Of a stretch of DNA of 43,666 nucleotides, positions 23,139-31,300 are shown one piece after another; the first letter of the stretch is position 1, and each line of letters opens with the position of its first letter. Under the pieces are notes generated by a model. The model searched no databases. It saw nothing but the letters and a program-made list of their open reading frames with translations, and was not told where the DNA came from. The stretch comes from a virus. Made by a program: the position numbers and the translations under genes. Where the stretch lies: positions 1-43,666 of the IMG/VR virus record IMGVR_UViG_3300022150_000104. One strand, 5' to 3'.

Positions 23139-23296
23139 GCACTTACCAAGCCTTTGCCTTTCTCTGGCACCTCAGCCGAGACGACATTGACGCAGCGCGG
23201 ATTGTGGCAAGCATGCCGCCTGAGTGCTTTCGCCGTTTTGACGAGATACTTGAAGCAGCGTTCACGCTCGGCTTTGCGATGAAGGCGAAGCACTAA
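23135..23296 (+). CDS. Very small hypothetical protein with TTG start
   Basis: A 53-residue protein from a TTG overlapping the TGA of the head-closure gene (TTGA). Sequence features: STYQAFAFLWHLSRDDIDAA, then CFRRFDEILEAAFTLGFAMK, helical, mildly hydrophobic. Coupling and open frame support it; no family recognised. It is an insertion-like gene between connector genes. Confidence 0.55.
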   Translation: MSTYQAFAFLWHLSRDDIDAARIVASMPPECFRRFDEILEAAFTLGFAMKAKH

Positions 23297-23362
23297 AGCA
23301 CCCACCCACATCACGAACCAACCAGCCCTGCATTCTGCGGGGTCATTTTACATGGGGGCGCA

Positions 23363-24391
23363 ATGGCCCGACCAACCCGCCTGACACGCCAGCAACAGCG
23401 CCAGATACGGGAGCTGATTGCCAAGCACGATCCGCTGATCAGGCAGGCGTTCGAGGCAGCGGTGCAGAACGCACACGGTGCTGTTGACTTCGCGGCGCTT
23501 GTCGAGGCCGTACAGCGCAATGACTTTGATCGGGCGGCAGACCTGCTGCGGCTCAATCAGGCGATGCTGTGGCCGCTGGAAGAAGCGATCAGGACGGCGA
23601 TGTATGCCGGGGGCGCGACTGTCGTGCTGCCCAAGGGCATCGCTGGCGGCTTTTCGTTCAACGGACGCCACCCAAGGGCAGAGCAGATCTTGGCGCAAAT
23701 GGGTGCAAGGCTGGTCACGGAAATCGGCAGTCCGGGCGTTGAGCCTATTCGGGCGGTGATCCTGCAAGGGCAGCAAGAGCGCATCGGGGCGGCTAAGACG
23801 GCACGCAGGCTGGCAGGGGTGGTCAATCCGCGCACAGGCGTCCGCGAGGGCGGTATCATGGGGCTGGATAGCCCACGGGCCCAGCGTTCAGCGCGGGTCA
23901 GGGAGATCCTGAACGATCCTGATCAGATCGCGGACTATTTCAAGGGGAACAAGCCGAGGTACACGTCCACGGATCGCCGCTATGATGCACAGGTCCGCAA
24001 AGCTATTGCCGAGGGCAGGGTGCTGGACAAGGCGACCATCGACAAGATCGCCAAGGCTCACGATGCGCGGTTGTTGAAAGCGCGGGCCGAGACAATATCC
24101 CGGCAGGAGACGTTCCGAGCACAGGCGCAGGGCAGGAACGAGGCGTACCGTCAGTTGATGGACAGCGGCAAGGTCGAGACGGTCAAGAAGCGCTGGCAAC
24201 ACGCCACAGCCAAAGACCCACGGCACGACCACGCACTTCTAGACGGCAAAGAGGTCGATCTGAACGAGGGCTTCGTGATGGGCGACAACAGCATGTTGCA
24301 ATACCCGCACGATCCATCGGCAGGGCCGCAACACACCATCGGGTGCAGGTGTTCAGTGATTTACGTTCCGCAGTTTCGGAGGCCGACATGA
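23363..24391 (+). CDS. Minor head protein (MuF/SPP1 gp7-like)
   Basis: A 342-residue protein with a helical N-terminal half and the C-terminal MuF domain: RAETISRQETFRAQAQGRNE, then VKKRWQHATAKDPRHDHALL, then GKEVDLNEGFVMGDNSMLQY, then IGCRCSVIYVP with the typical C-R-C ending. MuF/gp7 proteins are head-associated and may be ejected with DNA. Here the gene is placed after the connectors rather than next to the portal, which is uncommon. No effector domain is fused. The ATG has only a weak G-rich site. Confidence 0.85.
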   Translation: MARPTRLTRQQQRQIRELIAKHDPLIRQAFEAAVQNAHGAVDFAALVEAVQRNDFDRAADLLRLNQAMLWPLEEAIRTAMYAGGATVVLPKGIAGGFSFNGRHPRAEQILAQMGARLVTEIGSPGVEPIRAVILQGQQERIGAAKTARRLAGVVNPRTGVREGGIMGLDSPRAQRSARVREILNDPDQIADYFKGNKPRYTSTDRRYDAQVRKAIAEGRVLDKATIDKIAKAHDARLLKARAETISRQETFRAQAQGRNEAYRQLMDSGKVETVKKRWQHATAKDPRHDHALLDGKEVDLNEGFVMGDNSMLQYPHDPSAGPQHTIGCRCSVIYVPQFRRPT

Positions 24392-24822
24392 GCAAGAGTT
24401 TTACCGCCCAACTATCCGACATCGCCGATCTGACCATTGAGGGTATGGAGTATGTGATGCGGCAGTCGATCAGCGACGTTCTGATCGGCGCACAGACAAC
24501 GCAGATCGGGATCACGCAAGGCGCGGAAACGTTCGTTGAAGGCCGTATTCCAGTAGGCAAAACATCCGAACTGGTCAACTCTTTGACAGTGGACGGCGCA
24601 GAAGGCGCTGACAGTTACGTGGTCGCGATCTCAGGCATGGAAATTGGGGATGAAATGAAATTCGCTTGGACCGCGCCTTACGCTCACCGCATTGAAGCCG
24701 GGTTTACCGGGACCGATATCCTTGGCCGCACTTATGATGTGCCTGGGCGACACTTTGTCGGCAAGAACGCAGAGCAGTTCAGCGATCACGTCAAAAAGCG
24801 GGCGCAAGAGGTCCGCAGATGA
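24388..24822 (+). CDS. HK97 gp10-like tail-completion protein
   Basis: A 144-residue protein: FTAQLSDIADLTIEGMEYVM, then GRIPVGKTSELVNSLTVDGA, then KFAWTAPYAHRIEAGFTGTD, then PGRHFVGKNAEQFSDHVKKR. The Y-A-x-x-x-E-x-G phrase is typical of HK97-gp10-like proteins that join the tail end to the head. The ATG overlaps the MuF TGA. Confident in family, less in exact role. Confidence 0.75.
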   Translation: MSKSFTAQLSDIADLTIEGMEYVMRQSISDVLIGAQTTQIGITQGAETFVEGRIPVGKTSELVNSLTVDGAEGADSYVVAISGMEIGDEMKFAWTAPYAHRIEAGFTGTDILGRTYDVPGRHFVGKNAEQFSDHVKKRAQEVRR

Positions 24823-25220
24823 TCACCGATACCGCAATCTCAAACGCCCTCGGCCAGCGGCTAGCCACGCTTTCACCATCTCTGACCATCGGCTGGCCCA
24901 ACAAAGATGTGCCGGCAGGAACGGCGCACCCGTATCTGATCTTCGATCATGTCCCGGTCAGCCGCAGAGACGACACTCTTGGCGGCGGCGGTGAAATCGT
25001 ACGCGGCTTTGCGCAAGTCACTGTGATGGCAAAAATCGGCAACTTCGCAACGGGTGCAACAACCATCGCGGACAGCATCGCCGCGCTGTTCCCGTACACG
25101 CTGCGTCTGCCGGTGACCGGTGGCGAGATCACCATCAGCCAGCCGCCGGAAGTGCAGCAAGGCTACCCAGACGGGGCGCATTGGCGCGTTCCGGTCAAGA
25201 TCCCCTACTTCGCCATTTAA
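24819..25220 (+). CDS. Tail terminator protein (DUF4128-like)
   Basis: A 133-residue protein: AISNALGQRLATLSPSLTIG, then YLIFDHVPVSRRDDTLGGGG, then FAQVTVMAKIGNFATGATTI, then VPVKIPYFAI. The order of a helix, a strand containing WPN and a beta core matches lambda gpU/DUF4128 tail terminators, which stop tail tube growth. It sits after the gp10-like gene and before the tail tube gene, as expected. Confidence 0.75.
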   Translation: MITDTAISNALGQRLATLSPSLTIGWPNKDVPAGTAHPYLIFDHVPVSRRDDTLGGGGEIVRGFAQVTVMAKIGNFATGATTIADSIAALFPYTLRLPVTGGEITISQPPEVQQGYPDGAHWRVPVKIPYFAI

Positions 25221-25235
25221 CCAAAGGAGGCCGAT

Positions 25236-25499
25236 ATGGCTAACAAAGACACCGCTCCGGCGGCTCAAAAAGCATTGCAAAAAGGCAACGATCTGATCAC
25301 TGGAGCAACCGTCGCGCCGATCACATTGGGCAATATCACAACACCCGCGATGACGTTCAAAGGCGACGTGCCGAGGGTAGGCAGCAGGATCACTGCGCGC
25401 ATCCAGGACGGCAAGCAATATTCGGGCATTGTTGCCACGGCTGACGTAGCTGACGGCACCGTCACGGTCACATTCAAAGACGTGCTCAAACCCGTCTAA
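25236..25499 (+). CDS. Small beta-rich hypothetical protein of the tail module
   Basis: An 87-residue protein, helical start then beta-rich (ATVAPITLGNITTPAMTFKG, VPRVGSRITARIQDGKQYSG). AAAGGAGG lies 7 bases before the ATG, the strongest type of ribosome site in the late operon, so it is probably made in quantity. No family is recognised. A minor tail or decoration role is possible. Confidence 0.6.
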   Translation: MANKDTAPAAQKALQKGNDLITGATVAPITLGNITTPAMTFKGDVPRVGSRITARIQDGKQYSGIVATADVADGTVTVTFKDVLKPV

Positions 25500-25512
25500 G
25501 CAATAGCGGCCT

Positions 25513-25549
25513 TCCCGGCGGGTCGCTCCCTTTTTGGGATGTGCCGGGA
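25513..25549 (+). promoter_or_regulatory. Nested hairpins upstream of the tail tube gene
   Basis: An outer 7-bp inverted repeat TCCCGGC/GCCGGGA (25513-25519 and 25543-25549) encloses an inner TCCC-TTTTT-GGGA hairpin. It lies between two strongly translated genes and could be a processing or attenuation site. Confidence 0.45.
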
Positions 25550-25578
25550 TCATCCCCAAAAACTGAAAGGAGCCTCCC

Positions 25579-26043
25579 ATGGCTTTGCAATCTTCCGTTG
25601 GCATCAAAGTTGGCGTTAGCGCCACCCTGCCCACGACTCACGACGATACCGCAGTCACCGGCTTCCCTGGCATGACATACATCAACTGCGGCAAACTCAA
25701 CTCGCCGCCCCCAATGACTGGCACAAAAGATGTAGCCACCTTCGAGAACCTGTCCACAGGCGAAGAAGAAAAGCTGCTGGATATTCTGCGCGCTGGCAAC
25801 GGTGAGATGGCCTTTGGATATGATGAGGCCGACACCGGCCAAACCGCACTGCAAACAGCCGCAGACGCAACCACGGACGCAGCCTCAAAGGTTGCGCTGG
25901 AATTTACGCTGGCCAACGGCACCGTCTATTACCGCCTCGCGTTGATCACGTCCTACACGCCATCCGGCTCAATTGGGAACGTGCTGACGGCAGCGGTAAA
26001 CGCCGAGTTCTACAAGCGTCACGTCAAAGTGGCTGCTGTATAA
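25579..26043 (+). CDS. Major tail tube protein
   Basis: A 154-residue tube protein: QSSVGIKVGVSATLPTTHDD, GFPGMTYINCGKLNSPPPMT, then TFENLSTGEEEKLLDILRAG, then VALEFTLANGTVYYRLALIT and a C-terminal beta region. This pattern (G-x-T-Y near the start, a G-E-E-E-K-L helix, then V-x-Y-R) fits lambda gpV-like tube proteins. AAAGGAG precedes the ATG. It is flanked by hairpins on both sides, consistent with a stable, abundant message. Confidence 0.85.
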   Translation: MALQSSVGIKVGVSATLPTTHDDTAVTGFPGMTYINCGKLNSPPPMTGTKDVATFENLSTGEEEKLLDILRAGNGEMAFGYDEADTGQTALQTAADATTDAASKVALEFTLANGTVYYRLALITSYTPSGSIGNVLTAAVNAEFYKRHVKVAAV

Positions 26044-26044
26044 T

Positions 26045-26094
26045 CCACTTCGGTGGCTAGGGGCTGGCGTGATGTGGTTCGCCACGTCGGCCCC
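26045..26094 (+). promoter_or_regulatory. Hairpins after the tail tube gene
   Basis: CCAC-TTCG-GTGG at 26045-26056, then a 12-bp stem GGGGCTGGCGTG/CACGTCGGCCCC (two G-U pairs) at 26060-26094. There is no U-run. Either a message stabiliser or a partial terminator that lowers expression of the downstream chaperones. Confidence 0.55.
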
Positions 26095-26124
26095 GATCTT
26101 GAACCGGAACCAAGGATTAAAAAT

Positions 26125-26562
26125 ATGGATTTCTCCAAACTGACGGGTCAGCCCGCAACCATCGACGAGAGCCTTGAGGCGTTCGAGTTCAAGCCAGAGG
26201 GCTATGAGAACGGCATGGGCAAGCCCCTTTCGATCACGATGCACCCCGGCTCCGGTACGCGGTTCAAGCGGGCTGTGCGCAAGATGCACATCAAGATGAC
26301 ACGCGCGAACAACGAGCCAGATACCAGCGACGATCTGAGCGAAGAGGAGCTCGAGGCCGAACTGCGTCAGCAGGACAGCCGCACCTGTGAACTGCTTGCC
26401 CGCCTTTGCGACGGCTGGAACATGACGGACGGTGAAAAATCTCTGGAGTGCACCGTCGACAACGCAACCGAACTGTTTATCCAAGTTGAACCTTTGCGCG
26501 TCTTGGCGGACAAGGAAATTTCCGAACGGGGAAACGGATCGAAGGCGAAAAAGAGCGCCTGA
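26125..26562 (+). CDS. Tail assembly chaperone, short form (gpG-like)
   Basis: A 145-residue protein: FSKLTGQPATIDESLEAFEF, then MHPGSGTRFKRAVRKMHIKM, then RTCELLARLCDGWNMTDGEK. It sits between the tail tube and tape measure genes, as lambda G does, and ends with ...GSKAKKSA over a slippery GAAAAAG (26547-26553). The ATG at 26125 is preferred to an upstream start at 26053 that would run through hairpins. It should bind the tape measure protein during tail assembly. Confidence 0.75.
   Translation: MDFSKLTGQPATIDESLEAFEFKPEGYENGMGKPLSITMHPGSGTRFKRAVRKMHIKMTRANNEPDTSDDLSEEELEAELRQQDSRTCELLARLCDGWNMTDGEKSLECTVDNATELFIQVEPLRVLADKEISERGNGSKAKKSA
26547..26553 (+). promoter_or_regulatory. Probable -1 ribosomal frameshift site
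   Basis: G-AAA-AAG in the reading frame of gpG, 9 bases before its stop codon. A -1 slip moves the ribosome into the next open frame with no stop, as with G-GGA-AAG in lambda. P-site re-pairing (AAA to GAA) is imperfect, so efficiency would be low, as expected for GT. Confidence 0.65.
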
Positions 26563-26966
26563 TACTCTGGTCTAAGCAACTGGCTTGGCTCCAATGCTCC
26601 GACACCGAAAAGGGTGGGGATCGTTGGGGCCAGCTTGAACGCGGGATGCACATCCTGCCAGAACGCGGGGATTTGAGGGACGCCCACTATATCCTGCGCC
26701 GGATCGGCATGACGATCAGCAACGGTATGGGCGTTGGGCCTATCACAGCAGGCCCTATCGCCGAGTTTCTCGCAGCGACAGGCAGATCTGCGTCACCCTA
26801 CGAGATCGACGCGGCCTTGCTCGCATCTGGGGCATACTTCGATGAGCACCAACGGTCGGACGGCAAAAGCACCGATGCGCCATGGGACTGGCCGAAGTCG
26901 CAGCGTGATCTTGAGGTATTTGGGAAGGCGCAGGAGCGGGTGATTACGGCGCTGATGGGAGAGTGA
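26553..26966 (+). CDS. Tail assembly chaperone, T-like extension (made by frameshift as gpGT)
   Basis: The frame entered after the slip codes for 137 residues: ERLILWSKQLAWLQCSDTEK, then WGQLERGMHILPERGDLRDA, then YILRRIGMTISNGMGVGPIT, to VITALMGE. There is no ATG, GTG or TTG in this frame from 26553 until 26646, although the first 31 codons look coding (several Trp, no stops). So it is best read as a fusion of 143 gpG codons and 137 codons of this frame, about 280 residues. A separate start at ATG 26646 would lose conserved-looking residues and has no clear ribosome site. Confidence 0.65.
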   Translation, partial: ERLILWSKQLAWLQCSDTEKGGDRWGQLERGMHILPERGDLRDAHYILRRIGMTISNGMGVGPITAGPIAEFLAATGRSASPYEIDAALLASGAYFDEHQRSDGKSTDAPWDWPKSQRDLEVFGKAQERVITALMGE

Positions 26967-26990
26967 TCGCGGTTTTCAGTTTTTGGATAC

Positions 26991-27719
26991 CTAATCTTTA
27001 GTGGACTCTATCAACTTTGGCTTTTCGTCCATTTCAATTTGCGAAACAGATACGTTGCGGCGTGTAGTAGTGCGAACTTTTTCAACAAGAGATGCAAGTT
27101 TTCCCCCTTTTTCGCCAGCTTCGTCCACCAGGGTTAGGACTTCACTTGTTGCCGCCAGAAAGTTTGCGAATTTCCCATTCATCTTGAAAGCTTCGTTTTC
27201 TGCTTTGGAGATCCAGTAGAGCATCCGCCGTGTGTGATTGTCGTCGAAGCTTGAAGAATTCGAAATAACCTTTCGAGCATCGGTCAGGTATTCAAGCACC
27301 AGGTTGCGATCATCAGATTTCCAATCCAAATCGTTGAACTGACTTTCTTCCTCAGGATCGATGAAGTGATCATCCAATGTGTTTGCAAAGTAAACTTCCT
27401 CAACACTTGCGAGGATATTTTTGGTGCCAGAAGGGTTAGAATTGTTGGCGGTCGTGAGGGCTCTTCCTAGCGGCTCTTGATAGTCCTCAGAGTTGGGCAG
27501 TCGCCTTGAAATAGCCTGAAGCGCCCGAATATGCGCTACAGTTTTGATACGAATTTGAGGCTCAAGGTTTGCAGTAGGAAAGTTCAAAGAAATCTCTAAA
27601 GCGTTGGTTAGGACAGTTCGAAATGCATCTTGGGGATCGCGTGGAAGCTCAGAAATATTAACCATTTGTAAATTTGCTCTCATCGTTTTGGGTTGCAAGT
27701 CGAAAATAGAAAGGTTCAA
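26991..27719 (-). CDS. Minus-strand accessory protein (moron), unknown function
   Basis: A protein of up to 242 residues opposing the late operon. It is helical and acidic, with NALEISLNFPTANLEPQIRI, then RALQAISRRLPNSEDY, then YLTDARKVISNSSSFDD, then AFKMNGKFANFLAATSEVLT, then DEAGEKGGKLASLVEKVRTT. No family is recognised and no catalytic motif is visible. Starts possible at TTG 27719, ATG 27683 or ATG 27665, none with a strong ribosome site. The DNA is visibly AT-richer than neighbours, suggesting recent gain. Being on the other strand it can be expressed in the lysogen from its own promoter. Confidence 0.65.
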   Translation of the reverse strand: MNLSIFDLQPKTMRANLQMVNISELPRDPQDAFRTVLTNALEISLNFPTANLEPQIRIKTVAHIRALQAISRRLPNSEDYQEPLGRALTTANNSNPSGTKNILASVEEVYFANTLDDHFIDPEEESQFNDLDWKSDDRNLVLEYLTDARKVISNSSSFDDNHTRRMLYWISKAENEAFKMNGKFANFLAATSEVLTLVDEAGEKGGKLASLVEKVRTTTRRNVSVSQIEMDEKPKLIESTKD

Positions 27720-27721
27720 AA

Positions 27722-27865
27722 ATGCTCATGCGTTGGTCCGTACTGTTGGAAGTCTTCATTGAAATATTGGTGTGCTACTGTGCGATGGCTTTCGGTCGGC
27801 GGGTGGAAGACAATGATCGCCTGCACCGCGTCTATCTCTGGCGCGGAAAGAAATACCTCATTTAG
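27722..27865 (+). CDS. Small membrane protein, plus strand, in the accessory gap
   Basis: A 47-residue protein: MLMRWSVLLEVFIEILVCYC, then AMAFGRRVEDNDRLHRVYLW. The first 25 residues form a likely membrane helix and the rest is basic and charged. GAAAGG lies 7 bases before the ATG. It starts 2 bases from the divergent minus-strand gene start. No family recognised. It could be a spurious frame, but the clean ribosome site and hydrophobic pattern favour a real gene. Confidence 0.45.
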   Translation: MLMRWSVLLEVFIEILVCYCAMAFGRRVEDNDRLHRVYLWRGKKYLI

Positions 27866-27948
27866 CCACCGCTGGGATTTTTGGGGTCCCTACGGCGGCG
27901 GGTGGTGAAGGGGGCTTAACCGCCTGGGGCATCCCTTCGGGGGGGTGT

Positions 27949-28290
27949 CTAATCTGTGATCAGGTTTCGGCCCCAATAGCCGCCATCAACAGGGTCTGCC
28001 TCCATATCTATGATGTACCTAGTTCGCACGGTGCCACCAAATCCGTTCTGGGAATCAACGTATCCAGCAACTTTGAAGTGGCACTCTCGCTCGAAATTCA
28101 CAATGACGCCAGATGCGCGATAGTTCGGGTATTCCGCTGTGCTCGGTGACCTCAGAGCCTTCGAAACGAAAGTCTTGGACGCAACGAAAGCGCCAATTTT
28201 GGCAGAATTGTCATTTTTGCAATTGTCAGCCGGGTCGTAACACCCGCTCAGGGCCGCGCACGCTGTAATCGCGGCAATAATTCTTAACAT
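27949..28290 (-). CDS. Prophage lipoprotein, candidate superinfection-exclusion factor
   Basis: A 113-residue lipoprotein: signal MLRIIAAITACAALSGC with lipobox L-S-G-C (Cys17), then a mature part with four more Cys or charged turns (YDPADNCKNDNSAKIGAFVA), then KTFVSKALRSPSTAEYPNYR and a beta-rich end. The phrase F-V-x-K-x-L-R-S-P-S-T-A-E recurs in small periplasmic proteins of unknown role. The gene is divergent from the tape measure gene, 66 bases away. Phage lipoproteins in lysogens can block DNA entry of related phages; for TP-J34 Ltp the target is the tape measure protein. The role here is inferred from class and position. Confidence 0.75.
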   Translation of the reverse strand: MLRIIAAITACAALSGCYDPADNCKNDNSAKIGAFVASKTFVSKALRSPSTAEYPNYRASGVIVNFERECHFKVAGYVDSQNGFGGTVRTRYIIDMEADPVDGGYWGRNLITD

Positions 28291-28356
28291 CTCAAAATCT
28301 CCAAATGAACCGCTGCCACGCTAGGTCAGCGGTCTTTGGCGTTCAAGGATTCCCGC

Positions 28357-31300
28357 ATGTCCATCAATTTCGCCGAACTTGTGATGCTTGCCCGCACCGA
28401 AAGCCTGAAAAGGGCTGAAGGTGACATGAACAGCATGAAGGCAACCGGCGCGCGTCTTGAGCAAGGCGTGACCGGCTCCATGAAGAAGGTCGACAAAAGC
28501 TTCAGCGTTGTGGGCATGGGCGCTGCGAAGATGGCTGCCGCTGCGACCGCCGCGTTTGGCGCTGTTGCCGCCGCTGCATCCCTTGGCAAAGCGATTTCCA
28601 TGCAGCTGGAGTTCGGATCGGCGCTTGCGGAAACATCGACCCTGCTTAACGGCAACGCGGCTGAGATGGCCAAGGTCGAGGCGGCTTCCAAATCTCTTTC
28701 TGCGACCTATGGCGGGTCGGCCGCTGCACAGGCGCAAGGCTTTTACCAAGCGATCAGTGCAGGCGCGGGATCGGCGGCACAGGCAACCGAACTGCTGGAT
28801 ACCGCGAACCGGCTGGCAATCGGCGGGGTCACTCAGGTCACAACTGCTGTTGATATTTTGACGACCGCAACCAACGTCTACGCGTCCGAAGGACTGTTTG
28901 CGGCAGATGCCAGCGATGCGCTTTTCGTTGCGATGAAAGCGGGCAAAACCACGATCACCGAACTGTCCACCAGTCTCGGCAAGGTGCTGCCGCTTTCGCA
29001 AAATCTGGGCGTCAGCTTTGACGAATCTGCCGGGACCGTTGCAGCCCTGACCAAGAGCGGTATCGCGACCACAGAGGCTGTCACGGGGCTGCGCGCGGCG
29101 ATGACTGCTGTTCTGGGACCGTCGAAAGAGGCGACCGATCTTGCCGCGCAGCTTGGCATTGATTTCAGCGCAGCGGGATTGAAGGCGCAGGGCTTCGCTA
29201 AGTTCATGGCTGATGTCACATCCAAGACGGGTGGTAGCAGTGAGGCGATGCAGACTCTGTTCGGCAGCGTTGAGGCAACCACAGTGGCCCTGTCGCTGTC
29301 TGGGGCCGCTGGTGGCTTCCTGAACGATATCCTAGATGCGATGGCCGAAAAGACCGGCGCAACATCCGCAGCGATGGCGCTGATGGCCGACGACGACGCG
29401 CAAAGGCTCAACGTAGCGATGGCTGAGCTGAGCGGCATCATGCTCGGCTTCGGTTCGGCTGCTCTGACTGCGCTTGTGCCTGCGGTCGAAGCGGCGGCGG
29501 GTGCGGCAACGCTGCTTGCTGAGAATGCAGATGTTTTGGCAGTGTCTTTGGGCTTGTTATCTCTGCAAGCAATTCCTGCGCTGATCGGCGGGGTCACAGG
29601 AATTATTGGACCGATGATAGCGCTCGAAGTCGCGTTGGGTGCCACAGGTACAGCCGCCGCTCTGGCTTCTCTTGGCATGAAGGCTATGAGCATAGCCATG
29701 GCGGCAATACCGTTCGTTGCGCTGGTTGCAGGCGCGACAGTTCTTTTCAGGCTCACAGATGCGTTTTCCGATGCTTCGGCAGGCGCGGCAAGTCTCGCCG
29801 AACAGTCTGGCATTCTCATGGATGCGCAGAGCAAACTGGATGCTGTTTCGGTCGCATATTATAACAACGTCACCGAAGGCAGTACGCGGGCCATGCAGGC
29901 GGCGGCAGAAGCCGCGAAGGTTCAGGCCGAAGTCGCGCTGCAAGCCGCGAATGAACTGCTGATCCAGCAACAGCGCATCGATAAGCTCCTTCTGGGCGGG
30001 CTTTTCGGGCTGGAATCTGACAGCACAAGGGCCGCAAGGGTCGCGGTTGAACAATTGTCAGACGCGGTATTTGATGCCGAGGTTCGCCTAAGCGCAGCCG
30101 ACGCTGCCGCGATCCGCATGAACAATTCGCTGATCGACGCAGATGGTAGCGCAAACGGGCTTGTGGGCGCGTCCGGACTGATCAACTTCGATGGTGCCGT
30201 AAAAAGCGCAGCTGAATTGGCGAACTGGCTGGGTATATCCCTGAGCCGCGCCCTCGCTCTGTCTGCGACTACTCCCATGATGTCAGACGAAGACGCCGCC
30301 ATGGCGCAGACCGTAATTCCAGATGCGGCTGGCCGTGAGGCGCAGCGCCAAGCTGTGGCGAATTTTGACCGTCTAACAGAAGCCTTGAATATGACTTCGG
30401 CTGCGGGAGGCGGAGCGTCCAAATCCCTCGGCGCGGCGGGCAAGGCGGCAAAGGATGCCGCCCGCGAGGCCGAAAAGCTCGCCGACGAGATCGAACGCCT
30501 CGAATTCGACGCAGACCCATTGAAGAAATACAACGCCGAGCTTGCCGATCTGGACAAGCTGGTTGCCGCCGGCCTGTCAGATGGCGCGTATCGCAAGGCC
30601 GTCGACGAACTGAACGATAGTCTCGCGTCCGGCATCCCGATGGTCGACGATTTGGCAAATGCTTTTGGCGATTGGGTCGCGTCTGGCCTGACTGACTTCA
30701 AGAGCTTCACCAAGTCGATCCTTTCCAGCTTCACGGGGATGATCAGTCAGATGATCGCCACGGCTGCTCGTAATCGAATTCTCATCGGCTTAGGCTTCTC
30801 TGGTGGCGGGGTTGCAGGCGCAGCAGCAGCCGGAACGCCGGGTGGTGGTGTCCTAGGGTCACTAACTGGCGGCGGAGGTATCCTTGGATCTCTCAGCGGT
30901 TCGGGCGGCATCCTCGGCAGTATTGCGTCGAAGGGCATCTTTGGCGCGTCCGGCATTTTTGGGTCCATCGGGTCCAGTCTTGGCACCAGCCTGGGTGGCA
31001 TCCTCGGCGGGTCCGGGTCTGCGCTGGCCACATCGTTGGGCGGCATCGGCGCATCCATTGGTGCAATCGTGCCTGTCTTGGGTATTGCGGCTGCAGCGTT
31101 CAGCTTTTTCCGCACTAAGACAAAAGAGCTGGATTCTGGCCTGCGGATCACGACGACAGGTATGGAAAGCCTGATCCAGTCGTTCAGCACGGTTGAAAAG
31201 AAGAAGTTCTGGGGTCTGTCCAAGAAGGTCCGCACCAGCTTTAGCGATTTGGACGAGGCAACCGCGGGCCCGCTTGAGCGCATCATCACAGACCTGCAAA

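Noticed and set aside
26646-26966. Independent gene starting at ATG 26646
   Set aside because: The same frame looks coding upstream to 26553 without a start codon, and a slippery site sits exactly where a -1 shift would join it to gpG.
28878-29834. Long minus-strand open frames opposite the tape measure and other late genes
   Set aside because: They are Ala/Ser/Arg/Pro-rich reverse-complement shadows of GC-rich coding DNA with no ribosome sites or domain patterns.
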